DNA of 64,000 bases from Polaromonas sp. A23 (GCF_002001015.1 NZ_MUNO01000018.1:124001-188000), one strand, 5' to 3'. Counted from the stretch's first letter, positions 54,722-63,094 are shown. The notes: generated by a model not told the origin, from the letters alone. Program-made: numbers and translations.

Positions 54722-55600
54722 CTATACCGCGCTGCGGTGCCGGGCGATGCAGGTGTCCAGCACTTCGGACATGTCCCGTTGCCACCAGTTACCGGTGGAG
54801 AAAATTTCCACCTCGCTGGAACCCGCAAAACCCGCGGCTTCGGCCCAGCCGCGAATCTTCGGAATGTCGATCACGCCGTCACCCATCATGCCGCGGTCGT
54901 TGAGCAGGTCGGTGGTGGGGGTCAGCCAGTCGCAGACGTGGAAGGCCAGCAGCCGCTCCTTGCCGGCGCGGTCAATCTGCTGCTGCAGCTTCGGGTCCCA
55001 CCAGACGTGATAAACATCTACGGCCACGCCCAATGCGCCGCTTTTCGACGGGTCCAGAGCGTCGCAAACGTCCAGCGCCTGCTCCATGGTGTTGATGCAC
55101 GCGCGGTCGGCCGCGTACATCGGGTGCAGCGGCTCGATGGCCAGTGGCATCTGGTTCAGCACGGCGTATTCGAGAAGCTCTGCAATGCCATCGCTGACCT
55201 GGCTGCGCGAAAGCGCAATGTCTTTGTGCGCCGGCTGACCTGCAAGTGCGCCCGGCAGGCTACCCACCACCAGCACCAGGCAGGCAGCGTTGAGCTCGCA
55301 GGCTTCGTCAACGGCGCGGCGGTTGTCGTCGCGCGCGGCCTTCAATCCGGCGGCGTCCACGGCCGGGAACATGCCGCCGCGGCAATACCCCGAAAGCTCG
55401 AGGCCGTGGGTTTTGACGAGTTTGGAAATCACCGGCAGGCCGGCTGCCGCCACCTGGTCGCGCCAGGGCGATATGGCCTTGATGCCGCGCTGCACGCAGG
55501 CTTCGATGATGTTGGTCAGCGGCTGCTCAACACCGCGGCTTTTGCGCACGGTGGCGGTGTTGATGGAGAGCCAGCGGTGGTCGTGGGAGAAGTCGCGCAT
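54722..55600 (-). CDS. Sugar phosphate isomerase/epimerase-type TIM barrel
   Basis: The 292-residue protein resembles xylose-isomerase-like TIM-barrel enzymes: WLSINTATVR at the start, GIKAISPWRDQVA, LAIEPLHPMYAADRACINTM (metal-ligand glutamate), VAVDVYHVWWDPKL (aspartate/histidine) and FHVCDWLTP, and SSEVEIFS with the last glutamate. It would isomerise or epimerise a sugar-like intermediate. It is the last of four minus-strand genes (receptor, Gfo/Idh/MocA, DUF993, isomerase) likely forming one catabolic unit. Confidence 0.85.
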   Translation of the reverse strand: MRDFSHDHRWLSINTATVRKSRGVEQPLTNIIEACVQRGIKAISPWRDQVAAAGLPVISKLVKTHGLELSGYCRGGMFPAVDAAGLKAARDDNRRAVDEACELNAACLVLVVGSLPGALAGQPAHKDIALSRSQVSDGIAELLEYAVLNQMPLAIEPLHPMYAADRACINTMEQALDVCDALDPSKSGALGVAVDVYHVWWDPKLQQQIDRAGKERLLAFHVCDWLTPTTDLLNDRGMMGDGVIDIPKIRGWAEAAGFAGSSEVEIFSTGNWWQRDMSEVLDTCIARHRSAV

Positions 55601-55730
55601 GAGATGGGTACGGTGGAAGACGAAGGATTTTTTCAGCAGACGCCACGGAACCGGCTTTGCCGGGCCGCCAGCGTCGCCCCCTGAGGGAGGAGGCCGCTAC
55701 ACGAAGTGAGCCGGCAACGGGGGGGAGCCA

Positions 55731-56915
55731 TCATTCAACACCATGCATTGCAAGCAGCGTTTTCATGCGCTGCATGGCGAGTTCAGGGTGTTCGAGCAGG
55801 TTGGCCGCATCGGCCAGGCGAAAAAGCTCGGCGAAGTGCTGCAGCGAGCGTGTGCTCTGCTGGCCGCCGACCATGGTGAAGTGGCTCTGGTGGCCATTGA
55901 GCCAGGCCATGAAGACCACGCCGGTTTTGTAAAAACGCGTGGGCGCCGCAAAGATGTGGCGCGACAGCGGCACGGTGGGGCCGAGGATGGCGTGGAATTT
56001 TTCCACGTTGCCCTGCGCCAGCTCGCCGAGCGCCGCGCTGGCCGCCGGTGCGATGGCGTCGAAGATGCCCAGCAAGGCATCGCTCTGACCGTGCATGGCT
56101 TCCTTGCCGAAACCGTCGCCGGCAATCAGCTCGGCGTAGTTGAAGTCGTCGCCGGTGTACATGCGTACGCCTGGCGGAAGGCGCCGGCGCATTGCAATTT
56201 CCTTGTCCTTGTCGAGTAGCGAGATCTTGATGCCGTCCACCTTGTCAGGGTGGGCGTTGATGATGCCGAGCGCCGTGTCCATGGCTTTTTCAACGTTGCT
56301 GCTGCCCCAATAACCTGCCAGCGCAGGGTCGAACATGTCGCCCAGCCAGTGCAGCACCACGGGTTGCCTGGCCTGGCTCAGGATGCGGTCGTAAACGCGC
56401 TCGTAGTCCGCCGGGCTTTTGGCGACGCGGGCCAGCGCACGGCTGGCCATGACGATCAGCTTGCCGCCCAGTTTTTCAATCGCGGCCATCTGCTCTTCGT
56501 AGCCGGCGATGACCTCGTCAACCGTCTTGACGTTTTCCAGCACCAGGTGGTCGGTGCCGCAGCCCGAAGCCACCAGCGCGCCGGGGATTTCTTTGGCTGC
56601 ATCGAGTGAACGGTGGATCAGCTCCAGCGAGGTCGGCCAGTCCAGTCCCATGCCGCGCTGCGCGGTGTCCATGGCTTCGGCCACGCCCAGGCCCAGTGAC
56701 CACAAATGGCGCCGGTAGGCAATGGTCGCGTCCCAGTCGACGGCGCAACCGAGCCAGGGGTCGACCGCAGCCAGCGGGTCGGCCACCACGTGGGCTGCGG
56801 AGTAGGCGATGCGGTTGAACTTCAGCCCGTTGGCAGGCTTGATCGGTGTGGTACCTCGCAGCGTGTAAGGCTGCAAGCCGCCCGCGGCAGTGGGCAGAGA
56901 GAGGGTCAAAGCCAT
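55731..56915 (-). CDS. DUF993 family, dihydrodipicolinate-synthase-like
   Basis: The 394-residue protein has the TIM-barrel pattern of the DUF993 family. Segments include DWDATIAYRRHLWSLGLGVA, TAQRGMGLDWPTSLELIHRS, GCGTDHLVLEN, QPVVLHWLGDMFDPALAGYW, GIKISLLDKDKE (lysine candidate for a Schiff base) and YTGDDFNYAELIAGDG. Relationship to class I aldolases suggests carbon-carbon cleavage or dehydration, but the reaction is not established. ATG 56915 has GGTGG six nt upstream. Between it and the isomerase gene is a GC-rich 130-nt spacer with CCCCCTGAGGG-type repeat sequence. Confidence 0.85.
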   Translation of the reverse strand: MALTLSLPTAAGGLQPYTLRGTTPIKPANGLKFNRIAYSAAHVVADPLAAVDPWLGCAVDWDATIAYRRHLWSLGLGVAEAMDTAQRGMGLDWPTSLELIHRSLDAAKEIPGALVASGCGTDHLVLENVKTVDEVIAGYEEQMAAIEKLGGKLIVMASRALARVAKSPADYERVYDRILSQARQPVVLHWLGDMFDPALAGYWGSSNVEKAMDTALGIINAHPDKVDGIKISLLDKDKEIAMRRRLPPGVRMYTGDDFNYAELIAGDGFGKEAMHGQSDALLGIFDAIAPAASAALGELAQGNVEKFHAILGPTVPLSRHIFAAPTRFYKTGVVFMAWLNGHQSHFTMVGGQQSTRSLQHFAELFRLADAANLLEHPELAMQRMKTLLAMHGVE

Positions 56916-56931
56916 GAAATCCACCTTTTCA

Positions 56932-56990
56932 TATACAAAATATGCCTCTGGCCCTTGTATGACGGGCGCAAGCAGCTATCAAACCTGTAG
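56932..56990 (-). repeat. Intergenic repeat copy H, reverse orientation
   Basis: On the minus strand it reads GATAGCTGCTTGCGCCCGTC, then ATACAAGGGCCAGAGGCATA. It separates the Gfo/Idh/MocA and DUF993 genes. The stop codon of the former lies at its edge. Confidence 0.65.
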
Positions 56991-58142
56991 CGAAGGAACA
57001 TCCACCCAGCGGCGTTCTTTCCAGCTTTCGAGCGCGGCCTCGACCAGTTGCACGCCTTTGGCGCCTTCGGGCAGCGTCCATTTGTAGGGCTCGTTCTCCA
57101 CCACATGGCGGATGAAATGTTCCCACTGGATCTTGAAGCCGTTGTCGTAGACCTGGGTGTCCGGGACTTCCTGCCACTGGTCGGAGAAATTCATGGTCTG
57201 CTTCTCGTCCGGGTTCCAGACCGGACGTGGCGTGTTGACGCGCGACTGGGCTTTGCAGGAAGACAGGCCGGCGACGGCCGAGCCATGCGTGCCGTCGACG
57301 TGGAAGGTGACCAGGTCTTCACGGTTCACGCGGGTCGCCCAGGACATGTTCATCTGCGCAATCACCGGCTCGCCGTTGTGGCCGATCAGTTCAGCGGTGG
57401 CGTAGGCCGCGTCGTCGGCGGTGGCCTTGTAGGGCTTGCCCGCTTCATCCCAGCGCTCGGGGATGTGGGTCGCGCCAATGCAGGAGATGGACTTGACCTC
57501 GCCGAACAGGTTGTCCAGCACATAGCGCCAGTGGCACATCATGTCCAGGATCATGCCGCCACCGTCTTCAGTGCGGTAGTTCCAGCTTGGCCGCTGGATG
57601 GGTTGCAGGTCGCCTTCGAAGACCCAGTAGCCGAACTCGAGCCGCACCGACAGCATCTTGCCGAAGAAGCCGGCGCGGCGCAGCATGTCGAGCTTGCGCA
57701 GGCCGGGCAGGAAGAGCTTGTCCTGCACCGCACCGTGTTTCAGACCGGATTTTTCAGCAAGGCGGGCAATCTCGACGGCTTCGTTGAGGTTGGTTGCAAT
57801 CGGTTTTTCGCAGTACACATGTTTGCCGGCGCGGATGGCCTTGGCCAGCAAGGTCGGGCGCATCTGCGTGGTGCCCGCGTCAAAGAAGATGGTGTCGGTC
57901 GGGTTGGCCAGCGCCTGGTCCAGGTCGGTGCCCCAACGCTCGATGTTCCAGGTTTTTGCCAGGGCTTCCATCTTTTCGGCATTGCGGCCGATCAGGATGG
58001 GGTCGGGCATGACTTTGTCGCCGTTGGAGAGAGTGACGCCGCCCTGTTTGCGGATCGCGACGATGGAGCGGATCAGATGCTGGTTCATGCCCATGCGTCC
58101 GGTGACGCCGTGCATGATGAGTCCTAGTTTTTGTGTAGCCAT
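56979..58142 (-). CDS. Gfo/Idh/MocA-family oxidoreductase
   Basis: The 387-residue NAD(P)-dependent sugar dehydrogenase-like protein has an N-terminal Rossmann domain (GLIMHGVTGRMGMNQHLIRS), the conserved EKP motif in HVYCEKPIATNLNEA (about residues 117-131) and a C-terminal alpha/beta domain with EDGGGMILDMMCHWRYVLDN that carries the catalytic histidine. It probably oxidises a cyclic polyol or sugar. ATG 58142 is chosen; the upstream codons lack a ribosome site and family similarity. It lies between the receptor and DUF993 genes in the TetR-regulated cluster. Confidence 0.88.
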   Translation of the reverse strand: MATQKLGLIMHGVTGRMGMNQHLIRSIVAIRKQGGVTLSNGDKVMPDPILIGRNAEKMEALAKTWNIERWGTDLDQALANPTDTIFFDAGTTQMRPTLLAKAIRAGKHVYCEKPIATNLNEAVEIARLAEKSGLKHGAVQDKLFLPGLRKLDMLRRAGFFGKMLSVRLEFGYWVFEGDLQPIQRPSWNYRTEDGGGMILDMMCHWRYVLDNLFGEVKSISCIGATHIPERWDEAGKPYKATADDAAYATAELIGHNGEPVIAQMNMSWATRVNREDLVTFHVDGTHGSAVAGLSSCKAQSRVNTPRPVWNPDEKQTMNFSDQWQEVPDTQVYDNGFKIQWEHFIRHVVENEPYKWTLPEGAKGVQLVEAALESWKERRWVDVPSLQV

Positions 58143-58250
58143 GGGGTCTTTCTCTCTGTGGGCTGGTTGGCTGGGCAATGCGGCGGCCGAACCCTGGTCT
58201 TGCCAGGGGTGTTGAGGGGCGCGAAACGCTGCGGGGGAAACTTGCCGGGG

Positions 58251-59243
58251 TTACTGGGTGGGCTGAAGGCCAGCGGCTTTGACAAGCACCGCGTTGCTCT
58301 TGATCTCGTCCTTGATGTAGGTGTCGAACTGCTCGGGAGAGAGCGTCCAGGCATCGGCGCCCAAGGTGGCAAAACGCTCTTTGACTTCCGGTGTGTTCAA
58401 GGCTTTGACGACCTCGTCGTGCAGACGGTTGACGATGTCACGCGGGGTTTTGGCAGGAGCCATCATGCCGATCCAGAAGTTGAACTCGGAACCGGGTACA
58501 CCGGCTTCAGCCGTGGTGGGCACCTGGGGCAGAGTGCTGGAGCGTTTGGGCGAGCCGACTGCGAGCGGGACCAGCTGGCCGTTGCGGATCTGTCCGATCA
58601 CCGGAGCAATCGGGGAGAAGTAGTAATCGACACGGCCGGAGATCACCTCCGTCACGGCCTCTGCCGAACCTTTGAACGGGATGTTGGTTGCATCGATTTT
58701 TGCGGCGAGCTTGAACTTCTCGGCATTGAGGTGAGTGGCACTGCCCTGGCCGGCCGAGGCGAAGTTCATGCTGCCGGGTTTGGCTCGGGCCGCTGCCAGC
58801 AGCTCCTGCAGCGTCTTGATGTTTTTCGAGGGCGACATGACAAGCACGTTGGGTGTGCTCGAGATTGGCGTTACCCCGGCAAAGTCACCCACGGTGTCGA
58901 AGGGCAGTTTGGCAAAGGTCGACGGGCTGACCGTGTGTGAGGACGAATGAACCATGATGGTGTAGCCGTCAGGCGCGGCGGTGGCGACAGCCTGCTGGCC
59001 GATGGTGCCGCTGGCGCCGCCGCGGTTGTCGATGATCAGGGTCTGGCCCATGCTCTGGCCCATCTTGTCGGCGATGGCGCGGGCAATGATGTCGGTCGTG
59101 CTGCCGGCGGCAAAGGGCACGATCACGCGAATGGGTTTGTTCGGGTAGGCGCCTTGGGCGTTGGCCACAAGGGGGGACAGTGCGGCAAGCCCGGTGAAGC
59201 TGAGCGTGAGGCAGGCCAGTGCGGCGCGACGGGTGAATTTCAT
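58251..59243 (-). CDS. Bug-type receptor of the TetR-regulated cluster
   Basis: The 330-residue periplasmic receptor has a signal peptide (MKFTRRAALACLTLSFTGLA, cleaved after ANA). It shows the Bug signature YPNKPIRVIVPFAAGSTTDI, IDNRGGASGTIG and IPFKGSAEAVTEVISGRVDY. No tctA/tctB genes are nearby, so like the receptor at 39110 it is an orphan. AGGAG precedes the ATG. A perfect dyad at 59335-59356 lies about 90 nt upstream, so this gene probably heads the four-gene cluster and is repressed by the TetR protein encoded next door. Confidence 0.92.
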   Translation of the reverse strand: MKFTRRAALACLTLSFTGLAALSPLVANAQGAYPNKPIRVIVPFAAGSTTDIIARAIADKMGQSMGQTLIIDNRGGASGTIGQQAVATAAPDGYTIMVHSSSHTVSPSTFAKLPFDTVGDFAGVTPISSTPNVLVMSPSKNIKTLQELLAAARAKPGSMNFASAGQGSATHLNAEKFKLAAKIDATNIPFKGSAEAVTEVISGRVDYYFSPIAPVIGQIRNGQLVPLAVGSPKRSSTLPQVPTTAEAGVPGSEFNFWIGMMAPAKTPRDIVNRLHDEVVKALNTPEVKERFATLGADAWTLSPEQFDTYIKDEIKSNAVLVKAAGLQPTQ

Positions 59244-59334
59244 GCTGTTGTCTCCTGAAGAAGGTCAATGAAGGGCGCTATGCAGGCCCGGCGAAGTTCG
59301 CCATCCTGTCGTTGTAATGACCGCAGTTTACGCC

Positions 59335-59356
59335 TAATTCACCATTAAGTGAATTA
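59335..59356. promoter_or_regulatory. TetR-type operator upstream of the Bug receptor
   Basis: TAATTCAC (59335-59342) and GTGAATTA (59349-59356) form a perfect 8-bp dyad with spacer CATTAA. A related sequence sharing the whole right arm lies in front of the tetR gene at 60071-60092. Confidence 0.7.
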
Positions 59357-59403
59357 AGAAATTGTAAAAACGCTGCAATTCATACGTCAATCAATGGTTC
59401 AGG

Positions 59404-60063
59404 TCAGCTTCTAAGTACATACCCCAAGATGACGTCGCACATGTGCGAGAGCCGCTCATGGCGGGCTTTGGGTGTCATCAGGTCGCGCCCGAAGATGGCT
59501 GAAAGCGTGTGGTTGTTCGACAGGTAAAAATACGACATGCCGGCAATCGAGACGTAAAGCTGCACAGGATCGATACCACCGCGAAACAGCCCATCGGCGC
59601 GCCCGCGCTCCAGGATTTCGGCGAGTGTTTCGATCAGTGGCGAGTTCGTTTCCCTGGCTCGGCTGGACATCGCCAGATGCCGTCCCTGGTGCAGGTTTTC
59701 ACTGTTGAGAAGCGTCAAAAACTCCGGATGCTCCAGGTAGTACTCCCATGTGAATTCGGTGAGCCTCCGGATCGCCTGGGAGGGGGCCATGTCACGCAGG
59801 TGCAGCTTCGTTTCTGCCTCGCGGATATCGGCATAGGCGTTTTCAAGTACCGCCAGAAAAAGCTCGTCCTTGCTCTTGAAGTAGTAGTAGATCAGCCGCT
59901 TGTTGACGTCCGCACGTTCAGCAATCCGGTCCACCCGCGCGCCACCCAGGCCGTGTTGCGCGAACTCGTCGCGGGCGGCCAGCAGGATGGCCAACTGGGA
60001 GCGGTCGGCATCGCGCGAGCGTGGTTCGGTGGTTTTGGTGGGCTTTGTTTTAGGGGGCGGCAT
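59404..60063 (-). CDS. TetR/AcrR-family repressor
   Basis: The 219-residue regulator has a TetR helix-turn-helix (ILLAARDEFAQHGLGGARVD and RIAERADVNKRLIYYYFKSK, about 27-66) and a C-terminal RutR-like ligand domain (LTEFTWEYYLEHPEFLTLLN). The family acts as a ligand-released repressor. ATG 60063 is used. A longer frame runs through the upstream operator-like sequence and is rejected. It lies upstream of and in the same direction as the Bug receptor, 160 nt apart. Dyads flank it on both sides, suggesting autoregulation and control of the catabolic genes. Confidence 0.9.
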   Translation of the reverse strand: MPPPKTKPTKTTEPRSRDADRSQLAILLAARDEFAQHGLGGARVDRIAERADVNKRLIYYYFKSKDELFLAVLENAYADIREAETKLHLRDMAPSQAIRRLTEFTWEYYLEHPEFLTLLNSENLHQGRHLAMSSRARETNSPLIETLAEILERGRADGLFRGGIDPVQLYVSIAGMSYFYLSNNHTLSAIFGRDLMTPKARHERLSHMCDVILGYVLRS

Positions 60064-60070
60064 GGCAAGT

Positions 60071-60092
60071 AATTTAACTGTTTGGTGAATTA
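60071..60092. promoter_or_regulatory. Second TetR-type operator, before tetR
   Basis: AATTTAAC-TGTTTG-GTGAATTA. The right arm is identical to that at 59349-59356 and 15 of 22 positions match the site there. It lies 7 nt upstream of the tetR start, where bound repressor would block its own transcription. Confidence 0.55.
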
Positions 60093-60206
60093 AGGCAAGA
60101 GCCTCTGGCGATCGCGCAAATGGATGACACGCAGCGGCCAAGCGTACCTCCATAATGGGTCAGGTACCGGCCGTCCGCGCCGGTACCCCATGCACAGGAG
60201 ACGGTC

Positions 60207-60515
60207 ATGAATAATTCAGACACGCCGAAAGACGGTGACTTCGCAAACTGGGTAGACCAGAAGACCGAGGCGCTCAAATTTGAACTGGGCGAAAAATTTC
60301 CGGTGCCTCCTTCCGAACTGCATTCACCCTCTGTGCATGTGGAGACCGGCCGGCAGAAGCTGGAAGAAGTTCTGCTCGAACACGAGGAGCCTACGGCGGA
60401 GTTTCTCGAAGAACTCAGGGCGCTGGAAGAGGCTCCCCCCTTGAGCGACGAAGAGCTGGCACGTCAGGCCCTGGAAGCCGGTGGCGACGACGGCGACGCT
60501 GCCACCCCAGAGTAA
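60207..60515 (+). CDS. Small acidic hypothetical protein
   Basis: The 102-residue protein is strongly acidic (about a quarter D/E), with no signal or membrane segment. Helical stretches are RQKLEEVLLEHEEPTAEFLE and LSDEELARQALEAGGDDGD. I do not recognise a family. AGGAG lies 6 nt before the ATG, the best ribosome site locally. It is divergent from the tetR gene. A repeat-rich spacer follows. Confidence 0.65.
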   Translation: MNNSDTPKDGDFANWVDQKTEALKFELGEKFPVPPSELHSPSVHVETGRQKLEEVLLEHEEPTAEFLEELRALEEAPPLSDEELARQALEAGGDDGDAATPE

Positions 60516-60517
60516 TA

Positions 60518-60700
60518 AAGCCCCCACGGTCGCTCACAACGCGCAAGCTCCCGAGGCCTTGCAGGCCGCGGCTCGCGAGACGCCTCGCCTCTGTCGCCTG
60601 TCCAAAGCTGCTCAAGCAGCTTTGGAGCCGCAGGCTCCAGCCCCTCAGGGGCCGCTGCGCCTGCGGACTGGCAAAGCCAGATCCGCGGCCCCTGCTTGAA
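60518..60700 (+). repeat. GC-rich intergenic repeat before the TPP-enzyme gene
   Basis: This stretch begins AGCCCCCACGGTCGCTC and ends with CTGCGGACTGGCAAAGCCAG followed by ATCCGCGGCCCCTGCTTG. It contains nested hairpins (AAAGCTGCT/AGCAGCTTT at 60604-60623, GGAGCC/GGCTCC, GCCCCT/AGGGGC). A shorter inverted copy lies at 62462-62554, so the two bracket one gene. Confidence 0.7.
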
Positions 60701-60724
60701 GGGGGAGGTTGGCACAATAGCCGG

Positions 60725-62422
60725 ATGACTTCATTACTTGCCGGCCATCTTCTTGTTGACTGCCTTCTGGCCCAGGGCGTTACCCATGCATTTGGTGTCC
60801 CCGGCGAAAGCTACCTGGCTGTGCTCGACGGTCTGCATGCGCGACAGGACAAAATCAACTTCATCACTTGCCGGCAGGAAGGTGGTGCGGCCTTCATGGC
60901 CGAAGCCCACGGCAAGCTGACCGGCCGGCCCGGCATTTGTTTCGTGACGCGCGGGCCGGGCGCCACCAACGCTTCCATCGGTGTGCACACCGCCTTTCAG
61001 GATTCCACTCCCATGGTGCTGTTTGTTGGCGACGTGGCGAGCGACACGCGCGACCGCGAGGCCTTTCAGGAGGTCGACTACAGCAGCTTCTTCGGGCCTT
61101 CGACCAAAGGCATGGCCAAGCGGGTGGAGCGCATTGACGATGCGCGCCGCATTCCCGAGTACGTGGCGCGTGCCTTTGCCACCGCCATGAACGGCCGGCC
61201 TGGCCCGGTGGTGCTGGTGTTGCCGGAAGACATGTTGACGCAAACCGTGGATGTGGCGCCGCTGCCCCGCGTGGAAGCCGTCGAGGCCTGGAGCGACCCT
61301 GGCTCGCTGCGCCGACTGCGCGAAATGCTGCTGCAGTCCGAGCGTCCGCTGGTGATTGCCGGTGGCGGGGGTTGGACGCCGCAGGCCGCGCAGGCCCTGC
61401 AGCGTTTCGCCGAAAACTGGTCATTGCCGGTGGGCAATGCCTTTCGCTTCCAGGACACCTTTGACAACCATCACCCGCTGTATGCGGGCGACGTCGGCAT
61501 TGGCCTGAACCCCAAACTCGCTGCGCGCATCAAGGCGGCCGACCTGATCCTGGCCATCGGCCCGCGTCTGGGCGAGATGACCACCGGCGGTTACACACTG
61601 ATCGAGGCACCGCGGCCGAAGCAGAAGCTGGTGCACATCCATGCCAGTGCCGAGGAACTCAACCGCGTGTTCCAGGCCGACCTGGCCATCAACGCGACCA
61701 TGAATGCGGCGGCACGTTCGCTGGAGGTGCTGACGGCGCCGGTGTCGGTGCCCTGGCAGGCGTGGGCGGAGTCGGCCAACGCGGACTACCTCGGCAACAT
61801 TGATCCGGCCAACGGCGGTGTGGTGCTGCCCGGCAGCATCGACATGCCGGCCATCGTCGGCACGCTGAAGAAACTGTTGCCGGAAGATGCGGTGTTGACC
61901 AACGGCGCCGGTAATTTCGCGAGTTGGGTGCACCGCTTCTTCCAACACCACGGGCTGGTCAAGGGCTTCAAGACCCAGCTCGCGCCGACCGTGGGCGCCA
62001 TGGGTTACGGCGTGCCAGCCGGCATTGCGGCCGCCATTACCACCGGCCGCACGGCCTTCACGATTGCCGGCGACGGCGACTTCCTGATGAACGGCCAGGA
62101 GCTGGCCACGGCCGTGCAGCATGGTGCCAAAAGCATTGTGCTGCTGCTCAACAACGGCATGTACGGCACGATTCGCATGCACCAGGAGCGCGAGTATCCG
62201 CGCCATGTCAGCGGCTCCAGCCTGCAGAACCCCGACTTCTGCGCGCTGGCGCGGGCCTACGGCTACACCGCCACGCGCATCACACGCACCGAAGAGTTCG
62301 AGGCCGTCATGCGCCAGGCCCTGCAGGGCAAGGGAGGTGCGCTGATCGAGATCATGCTCGACCCGGAAGTCATCAGCACGCGCGGCACCTTGTCCGCCAT
62401 TACCAACGCAGCCAAACGCTGA
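60725..62422 (+). CDS. Thiamine-diphosphate enzyme, acetolactate-synthase-like
   Basis: The 565-residue protein has the three-domain layout of the POX/ALS family. The N-terminal Pyr domain carries FGVPGESYLAVLDGL and the ThDP-activating glutamate in CRQEGGAAFMAEAHGKLTG. The central domain follows (LVIAGGGGWTPQAAQAL). The PP domain has the ThDP/Mg motif GDGDFLMNGQELATAVQHGA ending in LLLNN. Substrate pockets of this family vary (acetolactate synthase, benzoylformate, oxalyl-CoA or sulfoacetaldehyde enzymes). No ilvN-type regulatory subunit is adjacent, so a catabolic lyase is as likely as valine synthesis. Confidence 0.9.
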   Translation: MTSLLAGHLLVDCLLAQGVTHAFGVPGESYLAVLDGLHARQDKINFITCRQEGGAAFMAEAHGKLTGRPGICFVTRGPGATNASIGVHTAFQDSTPMVLFVGDVASDTRDREAFQEVDYSSFFGPSTKGMAKRVERIDDARRIPEYVARAFATAMNGRPGPVVLVLPEDMLTQTVDVAPLPRVEAVEAWSDPGSLRRLREMLLQSERPLVIAGGGGWTPQAAQALQRFAENWSLPVGNAFRFQDTFDNHHPLYAGDVGIGLNPKLAARIKAADLILAIGPRLGEMTTGGYTLIEAPRPKQKLVHIHASAEELNRVFQADLAINATMNAAARSLEVLTAPVSVPWQAWAESANADYLGNIDPANGGVVLPGSIDMPAIVGTLKKLLPEDAVLTNGAGNFASWVHRFFQHHGLVKGFKTQLAPTVGAMGYGVPAGIAAAITTGRTAFTIAGDGDFLMNGQELATAVQHGAKSIVLLLNNGMYGTIRMHQEREYPRHVSGSSLQNPDFCALARAYGYTATRITRTEEFEAVMRQALQGKGGALIEIMLDPEVISTRGTLSAITNAAKR

Positions 62423-62461
62423 CGCCGCGAGGTCAGCCTCGGGCGAGTCTCTTCTTTCCAA

Positions 62462-62554
62462 GCAGGGGCCGCGGATCTGGCTTTGCCAGTCCGCAGGTGC
62501 AGCGCCCCCTCGGGGGGCAGAGAGTTACGTGCAGCGAGCGAACGTGGGGGCTGT
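62462..62554 (-). repeat. Inverted GC-rich repeat after the TPP-enzyme gene
   Basis: On the minus strand this gives AGCCCCCACGTTCGCTC, then CTGCGGACTGGCAAAGCCAG and ATCCGCGGCCCCTGCTTG. It is nearly identical to the ends of 60518-60700 but lacks the central part of that copy. Confidence 0.7.
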
Positions 62555-62563
62555 AAGCAGGCT

Positions 62564-62592
62564 AAAAAAAAGGGCCACTTGCGTGGCCCTTT
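62564..62592 (-). terminator. Rho-independent terminator of the SWIB/H1-like gene
   Basis: On the minus strand AAAGGGCCAC (62592-62583) pairs perfectly with GTGGCCCTTT (62578-62569) around GCAA, followed by a run of eight T (opposite A at 62564-62571). Confidence 0.85.
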
Positions 62593-62641
62593 CGGCGATT
62601 CCGGTTCCGACGCTCGTGAGCGCCGGGGATCGCTGCGACGT

Positions 62642-63094
62642 TTACTTGACGTGCTTGCCGATCAGGCCAGCCATCTCGAACATCGACACTTGCGCCTTGC
62701 CGAAAACGGCACGCAGTTTTTCGTCGGCGTTGACCATGCGCTTGTTGACCTTGTCCTGCAGACCCTTGGCCTTGATGTAGACCCAGAGCTTGCGCACGAT
62801 CTCGGTGCGGGGCAGCGCAGCAGCGCCAACCACAGCCGACAAAGCGGGGCTCAGTGTCAGTGGCTTCATGAACGCTGCGTTGGGCGTACGCTTTTTGGCG
62901 GGCGCTTTTTTCGCAGGAGCTTTTTTTGCCACTACCTTTTTTGCAGGGGCCTTCTTCGCCACTACTTTTTTAGCCGGTGCTTTCTTCGCAGGGGCTTTTT
63001 TCGCTGGAGCTGCTTTCTTCGCAGCTACTTTCTTTGCCGGAGCAGCCTTTTTTGCGGCTGCTTTTTTTGCCGGTGCTTTTTTTGCAGTTGCCAT
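62642..63094 (-). CDS. SWIB-domain protein with histone-H1-like tail
   Basis: The 150-residue protein is bipartite. Residues about 1-70 are lysine/alanine/proline repeats of the type PAKKA/VVAKKA, as in histone H1-like and AlgP proteins. Residues about 75-150 form a SWIB/MDM2 fold (PLTLSPALSAVVGAAALPRT, then EIVRKLWVYIKAKGLQDK). The tail should bind DNA through charge. SWIB-H1 fusions are known from Burkholderiales and chlamydiae as nucleoid-associated proteins. AAGGAAAA lies before ATG 63094 and a strong terminator follows the gene, so it is monocistronic. The repeat tail is prone to length change by slippage. Confidence 0.92.
   Translation of the reverse strand: MATAKKAPAKKAAAKKAAPAKKVAAKKAAPAKKAPAKKAPAKKVVAKKAPAKKVVAKKAPAKKAPAKKRTPNAAFMKPLTLSPALSAVVGAAALPRTEIVRKLWVYIKAKGLQDKVNKRMVNADEKLRAVFGKAQVSMFEMAGLIGKHVK

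Noticed and set aside
39110-59243. Complete tripartite tricarboxylate transporters
   Set aside because: Only the periplasmic Bug receptors are present at 39110 and 58251. No TctA- or TctB-like membrane proteins are encoded nearby.
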